Assembly (NCBI GenBank): GCA_008921705.1 | Contig: VFFE01007088.1 | Span: 948,809-1,012,808, forward strand | Direction: 5' to 3' | From: Burhinus oedicnemus | Taxonomy: Eukaryota; Chordata; Aves; Charadriiformes; Burhinidae | DNA: 64,000 nt | Part shown: positions 1 through 13,700 of the stretch, in pieces | Numbering within the stretch: position 1 is the stretch's first letter | Layout: each line of letters starts with the position of its first letter | Program-made: the position numbers and the translations under genes | Notes under the pieces: generated by a model | Databases searched by the model: none | What the model saw: the letters and a program-made list of their open reading frames with translations, nothing else | Told to the model about the DNA's origin: nothing

Positions 1-3000
1 TCTGTTATTGTCTGACCGAACTGGGAAGAAAGCTTCCTGCTACTCTGCCTCCTACCTTGCTTGATGTTAGATTCAACATGGCTTGAGGGAAAGGGTTGGG
101 GGGGAAAATAGTGCTTTTGCCTTCCACCATACCCCTTCAGCTACTGGCTCTTACCACATCAGGTCTTACCTCTGCAAACTCATGTTTAAATCAGTCAAAA
201 TCTCTTTGTTAGGCAGACAGCATCTGCTGCAAAAGTCTGGTAGGCATGGGAGAGTCTCCCTGCCTCTGTCAATAAAGGCACTCAGTTGTTAACAGGCACT
301 GATTGCAGACAAAGTAGACAAATTAACCACATGGTGATTGTAAGAAGCTTCTTGCAAGATTTCTGTACTCCTGAAAAAACTTCCAAGTATCTTCTAAGCC
401 CAGTTGCAAAGTAAATCCATACTTAGATAATTAGACACTGTTTCATAGCTAGCCAAATTCAAATCCACAATCAGGAGCGGTTATTCTATCACTTGCTCAC
501 TACCACTGTCCTACATACAATATTGCCTCTCCAAGAAAAGTGACAGTATTTAACTCCTAGGTTTAACAATAACTACCCATAAGGTATGGCAGAAAGACTC
601 TTCCTTTGGTGTAGTTATCTTTACAATATTCAAAAGCACCACCTTCTTGCTGGTTACATCTTCAAGTAATTTTCTCAATATATTCCCTGGCTTCCAAATC
701 AAACAAGCGTTAATAAAGAAAAGATAACTTTTATGTTTCTACCATTCTGCAATAGATTTCATGTATCAAAAGATACTGAAGTAATTACAACATTGAGTAT
801 TATTATAAAGTTTTAGATAAAAAACATAAGACAAAGCAAGAACAAGTCCCCGCCTTACTTTAAGAAAGGGACCTTTTCAGCGGTTAGCTTTCCATGCACA
901 AAAATCTAACAAGGGCTTATTGTACTGAAAATCTCTTTATTCAATCAAATTTTTTTTTTATAACAATAAATATGCTTAGTATCAGGTACTGTACCATAAG
1001 CATGTGGGCAGAGGTTCATTATTCGGAATAAATCACCCATTACAATATTCTTTCCATAAGTAAATAGTAAAATTATTTTCCTTCAAAATTTCCTTGGAGT
1101 AGTAGGAGCTCACTAGGGTGGTAAAGGAAGCCTAACCAAATGATCAACGGCACTATTCAAAAGCAGAATTTAACTCCACAAAACCAGTTCCTACAGGCAT
1201 AAAGGACCAACCTCTCACAGACGCAACAGATGAGGTGGTGCACATCTGCATGCACAGAATCTCATATGTCTAATCAGTATGTGCACTTTTTATAATATTA
1301 TGAATTACTAAATGGGCAACCAGCTGTGGGCACTAAGTGTCATAACTACGCAATATTGCACGACAGAGTGTATTTTAAAATACACAAGAGAAGTAAAACA
1401 CAACACTGAAATATCCCCGTGTAACAATTAGAAAGCATGTAGATCTAATTCTTGCAGTGGAGAAGATGGAGCTGGTTAAACCAGGAGGATGAATAGAAAT
1501 GTGAAATATCAGAAAGATCTTTCTTGAGAGACAGAAATAGTAGCTATAATAATCAAGAATGATTATAAGTCTTATGAGGACATTTTGGACAGGAAACATG
1601 TAAGACAACCTAGATAAAAATAGAAAGGCATGCCTTGATGCACTGGGTATGCTATAATTATGAGTGGAATTTTCCTAACAAAAACAGTTCTTGATTACTG
1701 AACGTTTTGAAAGCAGATTGTCACTGATTTTTTCCCTCCATTTATAGCTCAGTCCTGCAGCTGGAGCTGTATGAAGAGGTATTTATTCTTTTTGTACTAC
1801 ACCTTTATTTTAGTGGGAGATTTCATTTCAGTGGAAAACATATCTAGCACATTTATGCAACAGCTCAGGAAATATTCTTTCTAATGACAGAAGCTAAGTC
1901 TGCTTTTTTTGACAGAGTTTGTGAAAAGCTTACTGTTGTCTTACTGTAATTAAAAGCAGCCTGGAAAGTGAAAAAATAGTCCTACTTCTCAAAAACAGAC
2001 ATAGTTACAGAAAGTAAAAAGAGATTATGAACCCAGTACTGAAAACATTGAGTACATGTTAAATTACAGGCACTACGAATAGTCCCAGTCATTTTTGTGT
2101 GGCTACTTAAGTACTTGCTATGTTGTAGCTACAGTTTAAGAATCACAAAAACATATTAAAAAAAGAGGACCATTCTTTCATTGGTTTAAAGCAACATAGT
2201 TCCATTTAAATCAATAAAGCTGAGAATGCTGCATCAGTTGAAATGAGAATTTGACATATTTAGACAGAAAGGCAGCTGATTATGAAACTGCTGTTTAGGT
2301 GCATTACCTTACCACACAAGGAAAAATTACGTAAACAGGGTGCTGATGCCACCTGAGTGGCCAAAAAGACACCTGAGATTAAACAGGCTTCACGCTACAA
2401 ACAGTGATAACCCTTTCTTGAACCCAGGACACTGAATCAACAGCCATTCCTATGAAGTCAGTGTTGTGAATGAAACAGAGGAACACAGGAACGATACATT
2501 AGGAATGAGTTGCATAGGCAGCAGAGAGCGAGGGACTAGAGTCTCCTAAGTAAACAGAATAAGAAGAGATCAGAAAGGCTAAGAGGTATAAAAGGATGTT
2601 TTTGGTCCTCAAATCTCTCTTAACAACAGAAGAATAAAAAGGTTCCCCCTGGTCCAAATTCTGCAATGAGCAAAGAGAGGAAAGATCACTGTGTCTGCAT
2701 CAAACTTCCCATCAGCCTGGGCTGAGCTTCTATATACCTAGTGGTTTGTCAGTAAAAGGTGACAAAAAATTGAAACAGTAACTCTATGGGACAGAAGGCA
2801 GCAAGTTAGAAGTAAAGAAAGACGTTGTGTAACCATATTTTTAAAATTTGATATTAAAAGACAAAGGGAATTTAATTTCACAGTGCAAAGTACACCACCT
2901 AGGGACAAACCAAAAGAAGGAACTGTATATTAAATAAGACAACTGTACTGCAAAGTTGGTAAAAAGAACAAATGAGGCTCCCTGAAGGCAATTCCATGAA

Positions 3001-6000
3001 GTTACCAGCTCACGCTGACAATATGAGAAGAAAAAATGGGTATGAAGATTCATTACCCACACAGAAAAACAGTCACAAAATATGAGGCAGCTCTCAAGGC
3101 AGGTTTATGTTATTGCTAAAACAAATTCTGAGTAAGTATGATCTGTGTATCCTTACTCAAGCTTCTGAAGCTTTAAGGGACAAGCAGTCATTAAGTTCAG
3201 AGCTCCAGGTTTTCACAGTAGCTCATGTGGCATGACACACAAATCTGAACAGGGACCCTGCAACTACTCACCACAAAAACAGGAAGAACGAGAACTTTTA
3301 AAGTATCTATCCTTTCTCAATTATTTTCTCTGTGTCAGGAATGTGGCCTGAAACATTGCGAATAGCACTATGCAGAACGTCACTGTGTTTTACTTGTCAA
3401 AACAGCTTCAGAGAGAATGCAAATCAGACTTACTCTTTTACAGCAAGAATTCCACTGGAAGTATAATTAAATACAGAAGAAGCAAGATAAATCTGCCACT
3501 GGTACCAGGAAAAGCTCAAAAACCATGACAAAAATAACAACAAAACATAAAAGAGGACACGAGCCTTCTAATAATGGAACAGTCTTTAAATGAAGTGGGA
3601 AAAATGTTCAATTTGCTGTAAATTATAGCCCCGATAGAATACTGCAGGTTAAGTAACAACATTGAGTGGCTGCTGTAACAGGCATAAATTCTCCAGAAGT
3701 GCCCAGTACTACAGCTCTGCCAATCAAAGTGAGCGTCTCTGAGGCACTCTGGAAAATACCATTACAGGAATAGTCACTGCAGAGGGGAAGTAGTACCCGT
3801 CTATTTGATCCCAGAGGCCAAGATGTCAATTAAAAGCTATTAACAGGATTCCCTTTTTCACAGCTACAGCAATTTCCTTTACCTAGAATTAAAAATTTAA
3901 AAGTCTGCTTTCCCCTTCCAATTAACTTGACGGCCCCTTGTCTCATCCTCCACTTAAAAACATTAAAGACAACAAGTTGGAAATAATTGGAATAAAAGCA
4001 GAGAACGCAGTCAGTAACCAAGGCCTGCCACAGAAAACACTGAGTCAGACACCCAATTCTCAAAGATGAAAACCGGTGTGCCTCTGCCAACTATGGCAAT
4101 GATGAGGCATCATCCAGAGGGAGCACTGGCCTTCGCTCACACCCATCATGGCAGCACAACGAAACTAATTAAATAAGAGTAAAATATCTGGGAAGGAAGT
4201 TGATGCTTCAGTGATTTCATGACAAGTGATAAGACTGAAAACCCAAATTATTAGTTGAATTTAGTCCAAGTGTCAGGCAGAATGTTCTTTATCTGACAAG
4301 AAGGACTTCCAGCAATTTCTTCTGACTGAAACTCTTAGAAATTTTAACAGAATATATCTCTATGCTATTCTGTGAACACACCAGTGAAAATATTTTATTT
4401 TACAGATCCATTCGTATGTAACTCCAGAGTACAAGGCAGTAACATTTAGAGAATTTAAGTGTTTTAATAAGCAAAATTTGGAGAAGAATGAGACAAAGAT
4501 TTCAGTATAGGATTAAACCCATCTATAAAAAAGGAAGGTGAGATGAAAGGACTATCAGTATAAAACAGTTTAATTTCTATCTCCTTTCTTACCACATTCA
4601 GTACCTAAACCACTTCATAATGTTTGCTTAATAACCATCTTATTGTTACTCAAATTACCGTCAAATTGTGTTCCTGAATTAAAGCATTGCAGTTTTTTGG
4701 GGTTTTTTATTATCCTCAAGCATGAAAAAGTAAGTACTGAAACGTGATATATGGACTGAGTCTCCAGAGACCCTGAAATGGCTCTCTGACATTGTACTTA
4801 CCCAGTCATTTGACTTCTGTAATAGTTCTGAAGGTGTATACAATTAAAATATTAATATTTAATATTAAAATATGAATACAATAATGTTTTCCTGCTAATT
4901 ATCTCACTAAAACAATCAAGGTGAGGAAATCAGCCACTGATGGGATGCTTTTACTGTGCAGACATTGCCAAACACATACTACTCTGCAGGATTGTGATGG
5001 TGAGAAATAGGGAGCTTAAGACATTACCTAATTTGGTAATTAAGTGTTTGAATAAGTAAATATTTTTTCCCCCCTCATTTCATCACTCAGGAAATAATTT
5101 GGTCTTCTGTGATGTAAACACAATAGCAATGGTAAAAGTGACAGAAATACAACTTTTGTGCAGAGCTAAGGGAAAGAACAGGCTACCAGAAAGAAAGCCT
5201 GCTTTTGGAAATTAGTATCTGCTTTTCTGGAGGGCTCTTCTCAGCAGACATCAAGCCATTTTATTTATTTTTGTTGCTTGGTCTGAAAGTTTCTTCCACT
5301 GCAGTTTCCCCTTTCAGATGCATTTTTAAAAAAAAAAAAACAACCAATATTCAACAGAAAGCAAACTAATTGCTTGATAATGACCTTTTAAATGCCCAGA
5401 TTAACCTTAATGGCTTTAAATGGAATTTTAATGAGTTATGCTGTGTATAACTAATTATTTGCTATTTATACACACAGACATGGACAGAGTATTTTTGATT
5501 AAATGAAATCTTAGCACAAGATGTTGTTTTAAGCTGCGTTCTTTGCACAGAGCTATACCATAGGAGAGGCATACATACGTATAAATTCACATACACTTGT
5601 GTTCCGGCTTGATAAGCCTGTCCAATGGCATGGTTTAAAACAGGGGATCCATATTCAAGTCCATGCTCTACCTGACTCTGGGTAATGCAAGATAAACTGC
5701 TCTGAACCAAGAAGAATAGAGACTTAAATCTAGATCTCCCACTTTTCACGGTAGTGCTCTATACATGATATGCATATTGGTGACAGACACATGTATACTT
5801 CCCAAAATCAAAAGGCTGAAAATCTGACTTTGACAACACAACTTCAGGAAAACGGCCAAAACATTTCATACTATTCTGGCAAAAAAATAGCAAAACAACT
5901 TGAAACATCAGGAGCTCCTGAAAAATAGGTGTATGAAGTGTAGATTTGCGCAAGTGCCTTACTATGGAAAAAATACATTTTATCTTCTTGAGGAAGGAGG

Positions 6001-8950
6001 TAAGCAAGCCACACTTGCCAAAGTCTAAATTTATTTAGCCTCTCAGTCAATTGACAAGGTGAAGACGTGGGCTTTTTGCTTTGCTTTTGATGTGGTTTTG
6101 GTTTTTTAAAGGGGTAGTCAAGCAATGCTTCTCTTACAACTCTTAATTCCAATCTCTGCAACTCCTAGGGTATAATAAATAAAAAATTTACAAAGGATAA
6201 GGAGGAGAAAGAGAAGACACAGCATTAGAAGTTGTCTTACAAGCCTGAGAAGGAGCTGAAGAACAGTAGATGTTTTGAAAAACTGGCTTCCTTCACAGGT
6301 CCATAAAAACAACTCTGATACGCTATAGCACAGCATAAACTTGGACAGAAGTACCAGTACACTTGAGTTTGAGCTTGAATATTTATATACCTTCGAGACT
6401 GAACTGTCAAATGACCTTCATCCACCTCCATTTCAGCTACTCTAAAACTACATTTCAAAATGTTTTAAATAAGGTTGCACAAAACTGCCTTTAACTAAGA
6501 GGATGTCACCTAGCTATCATAGAAATCCAAGGTATAATACCAAAAATAATTACAGATAATCATTGAGTTCTACTCTCTTGGTCCTAATTTGGATTAATTC
6601 ACTCATTTTTATTGTACTTTTCTCATTTAAAAAAGTATATCTCATGTTGAATGACATCTGCCACCCAAGACATTCACATACAAACACTCAAAGATCTGAA
6701 ATTTACTTAAAATACCTGTGAGAAAGTTACTTTTTCCCATTTGTTTGCTACATGGTAAAATAAAGGTTCTTACACACCAAAATATACTTTAAAAAGTTTT
6801 TAAAACACATTCAGGAACATTAGTAAATAGCTAAGTTACTTCTTTATCAGGAAGACAGACTCAACAAACTCAAAAAAAAAAGGGGGGGGGTTTATCTTAC
6901 AGGATTTCAGAAAACAGACATCAAATCTGGGAATCTAGGGCTAAACATCATGTCTTCTGGCAAAACAGACAGTTGCTTCAATTAAAAGAGCATTTGGCTT
7001 TGCCTCTCTGGCAGATGTCATGTTCCACGTGTTTTCTAACAATAAAGAAACCAGAAATGCTATCAGCCACAGCCATTCATACCCTTACCTCTTCAAAGCT
7101 CTTTGTTGAAATTATTTAGAAAAATATCTTGGGGGGGGGATGGTGGAAGGAATTTAACTGTTTTTTTACATAAAACATAAGATATCTTGAGTCAGACATA
7201 CTACCATGATGTCTAACAGGTATGTCCCACTCTGCTAAAATCATCGGCCAAGTTCCCTGATCAATCAGATGATAACTTTCATGGGCTAGTCTTTTCTTCG
7301 TTGTAAAGTCTCTTGCCACAATGGAATAAAATCATAAAACTAAAATAAAATCATGCCCTCAAGACAGAGTGGGAAAACAAGGACATTGAAATACAGTTTT
7401 CATGAGTTAGTACACTGGAACAGCAGAATTCAAATATTGTAAGTTATGATAAAAATAAGATACCACCCCCCAGACACTATCAGATTCTCTTTTTCTTGTT
7501 CGGTATACCAAAACTTAGTTCTGCATGGAAACTTTTCAAACAGAATTCAGAGTTCAATTCAGTGAAAAGCAAAGATCTGCTCATCCCAACAACAGTTAAA
7601 CTGAAAATCCTTAGAGGAAAATTGCTATTAAAATCCAAAACTTCAGTTTCCGAAACTGAAGTGTTCCATTTTGGCTTGCTAAAGTGACCAAATGCATTTC
7701 GGCAATTTCAGTATTAGTGCAAGCTTTACCTCATTGCTGCACTACTCTTAACTTTTTGTTAAATTAATTCAAATTCTTTCCTTTTTTTTTTTTTGGATAA
7801 TTGGGGGTTTTTTTACAACATTCTTATGAACAGTTTCAAAATCCCATGATAGTTGCAGTTTTTATCATTAGAAAATATTCCAATGGAAAGCTTACTTTTC
7901 TGTAAGTTACATAATGTTTCTTGGATACAGAAATGAATGGTTTGTTCACGTGACTAGCAATCTATTAATCCCTTTGTCTTTTCATATTAATAAAATATGC
8001 TCCTGGCTACACTAACTTTTTTTAATTTCCCACTGAAACATATGCAAATGTCAGAAACAGAGCTCCAGTTTAGGTAGCTTTGTTAAAATTCCTGCATTGA
8101 CTGAAATAACAGAAGAACTCAAGACAAATTTTTGCAAGCTTTCTAAATCTGGTTCATACAGTTCTCTAGAACAAGAAGGTTAAAAAAAAGAAATTCCTTA
8201 TACCTTTAGGTAGCTAACAAAAAAGCAACGTAAGTTTAAGTCAACTTAAAAAGGTTCTTTATAATAAATATCAGCAGAATTCCTCCAAGTAGCAGCACTT
8301 GCTACTACATTGCTATGTTGTGCTCCTCAGACTTCAAAGATAACTTTACCCTCAGAAGTTCACTGAACAAATGTGTGTACAGAAATTTTTTTTCTTCTTT
8401 TCAAATAATTAAAAGGCTGTAAAACATTCTTGCCTTTGCCTGACTGACAAGTTCATGATCTGCATTTCTAACACAGCAGACAGGCTGAAGAGAACTGAAG
8501 CTGACAGAAGACTTGAAATATAAATCACCGTCATTAAGGGGTTTTGCCAAATAAATACAGAAATTCAAGTCGTGAGGAGTTTGGCAAAGAGTGATGTATT
8601 TTTCATTTAAGCACCTCATAACCCTCTCGTGAGTGATGTTGTGTGACACACAACAATATGGCATGCCTAAATGATAAAACATCAGCTCTTCACTGAAAAA
8701 GTACACACTTATTGTCACCTTGGTAAGCTGCAATCACTTCATATTTCTATGATAAAAGGAAGCAGAAAATTGGTGTGGCATAAATAGAAAAAACGACCAC
8801 GTGCATTATGTGCTTACAAGCAGAAAAGGGAAAGTTAGCTGACCCTTGGGAGTAGAACCAAACTGCTTTATTTCACCCTCATCTCCTTTCGTCTTCTCAT
8901 TTTACCCCCATATTTGGATTTCTCAGTATTATGCATTTCTTTTCTTTCCT
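1..8950. other. Intergenic, AT-rich, no gene recognised
   Basis: I see no exon series, no recognisable protein homology and no RNA gene here. Open frames are short (110 codons or fewer) and look like chance. Low-complexity tracts include an A-run joined to a G-run near 6871-6890, a 9-G run near 7131-7139 and a poly-A run near 5328-5340. An AT palindromic patch lies near 4843-4880. Diverged repeats could be present but are not recognisable by eye. Confidence 0.6.
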
Positions 8951-8954
8951 TAAA

Positions 8955-10706
8955 AGGAGGATCAGACATAACATTGGTCCATTACTTGATGAGGTCAGTC
9001 ACCTCACAAATAAGGATGTAGACTGCACAGATATTTAATGCCTTTTTTACCTCTGTCTTTAACACTAATGATGGGCCCTGGGACCCCCAGAGCTTTGTGT
9101 TGGAAGACCGTGACTGGGGGAATAATAAACTCCCAGCTGATTATAAACTTGTTTGAGACTTGCTGCTCCAGCTGGATGCACATAAGTCTATGGGGCCCAA
9201 TGGGATTCATGCCAGCGTATTGAAAGAGCTGACTGATGTTATTGAGGGACCTCTCTCCACTATTTTTCAACAGTCTTAGGAGTCCAGAAAGGTCCCAGTT
9301 GACTGGAAGCTGGTGAACGTTGTCCCAGTTTTCAAGAAGGGTAAGAAGGAAGACCCTGGTAATTACAGGTTTGTCAGTCTCACTTCAGTGCCTGATAAAA
9401 TTATGGAGAAGGTTTTCCTGGGAGTTAGTGAAAAACACTTGAGAGACAATGCAGTCATTAGTCGTAGCCAGCACAGGTTCATGATGGGAAAGTCCTGCTT
9501 AACCAACTTAATTTTCTTTTATGACAAGGTCACCCACCTAGTCAACCAAGGGAAGCCAACAGATGTGGGGTTTTTTGGATTTTAGAAAAGCTTTGGATAC
9601 TGTCTCTCACAGTATCCTTCTGGACAAGCATACACCTAGACAAGTCCAGCCACATTGGGTGAGAAAGTGGCTGACAGGTCAGGCTCAAAGAATTATAGTA
9701 AATGGGGTTACATCAAGTTGGCAGCCAGTCCCAGTGGGGCTTCTCAGGGCTCAATTTTAGGGCCAGTGCTCTTGAATGTTTTTATAAATGGTCTGGATGC
9801 AGGAATTGAATGTACATTAAGTAAGTTCATTGATAATACTAAACTAGGAGGAGCTGTGGACGCCCTCGAGGGCAGAGAGGCCTTAAGGAGAGATCTCGAT
9901 AGAGTAGAAAGCTAGGCAATCAGCAACCATATGAAATTTAACAACAGCATATGCAGGATTCTCCACCTGGGATGGGGTAAACCTGGTTATACATACAAAC
10001 TGGGGCACAAGAGGCTGGAGAGCAGCCCCGCAGAAAGAGGCCTGGGGGTTTGGCTTGATGGCAAGTTGAATACAAATCAACAGTGTGCCCTGGCAGCCAA
10101 AAGGGCCAACCGTGTCCCAGAGTGCATCAAGCACTGCATAGCTAGCCAGTCAAGGGACATGACTGTTCCACTCTACACTGCATTGGTACAGCCCCACCTC
10201 AAGTACTGTGTGCAGTTTTGGATGCCTCAATATAAGGATATCAGACTATTAGAGTGTGTCCAGAGGAGGGCGACCAAGATGGTGAAAGGTCTCAAGAGCA
10301 AGACTTACAAGGAATGGCTGAGGTCACTTGGTTTGTTCAGTTTGGAGAAGAGAAGGCTGAAGGGTGACCTCATCGCAGTCTACAACTTCCTCAAGGAGGG
10401 CAGTGGAGGGGGAGGTGCTGATCTCCTCTCTCTGGTGACCAGCGACAGCACACGAGGAAATGGAATGAAGCTGCATCAGGGGAAGTTCAGATTGGACATT
10501 AGGAAAAGGTTCTTCACTGAGAGGGTGGTCAGTCATTGGAACAGGCTCCCCAGGGAAGTGGTCACAGCATCAAGCCTGTCAGAGTCCAAGAAGCATCTGG
10601 ACAATGCTCTTAGTCATGTGATTCAGTTTTAGGTAGTCCAAGGAGCAGGGAGGGGGACTCGACAATCTTTATGGGTCCCCTCCAACTTGAGATATTCTGT
10701 GATTCT
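8955..10706 (+). mobile_element. CR1 LINE, 5'-truncated, ORF2 reverse transcriptase remnant
   Basis: This is a sense copy of a CR1 non-LTR retrotransposon covering the 3' part of ORF2 and the 3' end. Translated pieces match the CR1 reverse transcriptase in order. There is a PVFKKG-like segment with DPGNYRFVSLTSVP near 9320-9390, an FLDFRKALDTVSHSILLDK block near 9570-9625, an NTKLGG block near 9835, and a long C-terminal frame at 9931-10632 containing [14 protein letters not shown] and [15 protein letters not shown]. The frame changes at least three times and contains stops. The catalytic FADD box reads FIDN at 9826-9837, so the second aspartate is lost. The 3' end carries the usual 'gtcccctccaacttgag...attctgtgattct' type tail. 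It is a dead copy, truncated against the full element of about 4.5 kb (family knowledge). Confidence 0.93.
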
Positions 10707-10710
10707 TCCT

Positions 10711-13700
10711 CAAATTCTTTAACTCTTCCTATGTGTATTTTTTTTGGAAGAAGCACACCTGACTGTAGTTTAGAATATGAAAAGTCCCATCCCCCACTTA
10801 AAGTTCCTCCTGAAAGATGCTCATAGAAATTGCAAGCTATAGAAAAAAGGTGGAAATATAGCAATTAAATTTCTCAGAACAACAAACAACAAAACATATG
10901 CTTTAGGATTTTACCAGTAAACTGACTTTATGAATTATTGTTCTGAATAACTGTGTGCATGCACCAAATGATCAACTACATAGTATGGTATAGCATGGTC
11001 CCTCAAAAAAATAATTAATGATAGGAAAGCAGAAAGCCACAGGTACTTCCACAGAAACTCTTTAATCTTAAAGTGTGAGCAAAAAAATTTGTGACAGACC
11101 AAGATTCTTATGCTTAAAAAACACCATTTACCTATATCATACAGTAAACTCTTACTAAGCATTTAATAATGCAATTCCAAAATGGAATTTTTGAAAAAGA
11201 ATATTTCTGTCCTGGATGAAAGTAGGATAAATTTCAATTTGCTTGAAGTAAAACAAAACTATGACATCTGTAGTCTAAACAGAGCTAAGCTTCTTTCACT
11301 ACATATCAGTAGTACTGTATTTAAATAGCTCAATTAATGGTAAGTTGAGTATCAGAAGCTAACTGGAGTTAAAGCACAAAGAAGTTACATTATTGGCCAT
11401 GCTTGGGGTCCTGCTACCATTATCTTGCAGCTGGAATGCATCCCATGTTTGAAAAATAAGCTTTGAGAATATGCAAAATAAAGAGATGTGAAATAACCTG
11501 CTCCTGATTCAAGACTTCTTAATTGTGAAAGTTCACATCTATGCATAGTCACTCAGAAATTATCATGCTCTAATACTGTTAACCTCAAATATACTTTTAC
11601 CTGCTGTAAACAATTTTGATTGTATTTTATAAACCCCTTTGAATAGATTTGTCTCCCATTACATTAAACAACAACAAAAATTGTTTTCTACAATCCTAAT
11701 ATAAGGAAAACATATTTTAAAACAAACTTCATGTGGAGTACAGCTGCTGAGCAGAGGAGGACACAGCTAGCCTAAATCCTGTGAGAACCTAGGTTCTCAC
11801 TTACACAGAACATGTATTTTCATTAGAACAGGTATATCCTGATATCCTTAGCCTTCAGCAGGGCTGATTATGAGGCTGGAACATTCAAAATGTATTTTTT
11901 TATTTGGAAGTAGAGCGGTTCATTAGACAAACATCCATTTGCCGTCATGCCAGAGAGTACAGTAGTATGTGTCATAATATCAATAACAATACAAATAGCT
12001 GACCAGGACTTCTAGCTTCCTTTTCAGTGAAGGGACAGAAAAAAAAAAACCCATGTTTTTTCCATTTGCAATTCTTACAAACAGAGGATATAGCATAACC
12101 TGAAATCAAAAAGCTGCATACTTCATACACTCAGAGAAAGTTGTAATTCTTCTGTACCAACATCTGCAGACCTATAGCACTGCTACTTACCACAGAATTT
12201 ACATACAGCAAATAGCAGTACATAATACCACTTCCAATTTCATGCTTAATTTATGAAACCTTCATTAAAATCTACCTGTCATCAGAGGGTTAGAAATTCA
12301 ATATAATTTGTGCTTTTTTTTTCTACTTCAATTTAAATTAAGCATATCTTTGGTAAGTGGATCAGAGGACTCTATGGGGCTGGAGGCAGAGTGTTGGTTT
12401 GTTTTGTTGGGTTTTTTTAAACACTTATTGCTATCTTCTCACAATTTCAACAGATCTGTCTGTGAGGATGGGTATCTGAAAATCATGACATGGCAAAGAT
12501 GAAAGCAATGCAACCGCAGCTGCAGAAGATTCCACACTAAGTAAGAATAATTAAAGCATAAGTAGAATAAAGTGATAAATACAATAAAAAGCTTACATGC
12601 AGATGCTGTAATAGATATATTTTGGTGCTTAGCCTCAGATCAGAGTCTATGACCTTAAGAGAAGTTGTGACATGCCCTACACAGGGCTCAAGAACGGATA
12701 GAATAAACTTAAGTGAGCAGGAAAAGCGTAGCATTGCCAAGAGCTAGTACAGACAAAACTTTTTTTATAGACAAAGTATGTCTCTAAATATCTTTTTCAG
12801 GTTTGATGAAAAGCATATTCATTCACTAGAGACCTATAGCCTAGATCTCCCTCCCCTAAGAACGGTACAGATTACTTAAAAGAGCTGACTGGTACCTGTT
12901 CTACTCTTGTAAAACACAACTTGAGGAAAAGAAGTTTCTATTGTTCATGGAAGAGCCTAGCAGTCACCTATGAAATAAAAAGTTCAGCTTTGATTTTCTC
13001 CTCAGAATAAGGGAGCTCAAATTCACATCTTCTGTCTTCCCAGAGAACATATTAACAAGCAAGCTGGAAACTATTCACAATATTCAGCTGAAGCTGCACT
13101 ACTGTAAGAAAAATAATTCAGGTAGAAGGATCACATGAGAGAGTGCAACTCTGTCTCATTAATGATTCTTAAATTTGTTATTAGTGATAGAAGCTTTACT
13201 GGAAGCCAGAACAAAAACTCAAGATATTTCTCTTCTCAAACAGATGCTCTGTTGAGTGGAATACAAAAATATCACACATTTTCTTGATAGCTTAAATAGA
13301 CTTACATAAGCCTTGAAGCCTGCTCACCACATACTTACACAAAAGAACAACAATTCCATTAGTTTCTAATGCTCAACTGGCCAAAATTGAGAAAGTTTCA
13401 GTCATACTAGGGAACTTCCAATTACAAAAGCAAAACAAAAACGGACTCCACATGCCACCAGAAGGCACTTGCAAGCATTTTCAGAACTGCAATTTAAACA
13501 TGAATTTGAAAAAAATTATGCCTTTAAAAGCCTAGAAAGATTCAGGCTTTTACTCTAAGACACTGAACACATACAAACAAACGACAGCCACAGAAAGACA
13601 AAAACAGCACAAAATCCAGAATGCTTCAGTATGCTACAGTCTTCCACTGTTAATCTGACAGAGGTTGGGTGTTTTAAGAGATTAAAGATCAGATAAATCC

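Noticed and set aside
9931..10632. 233-codon frame as a host gene
   Set aside because: The translation is CR1 ORF2; the upstream part of the same element is frameshifted.
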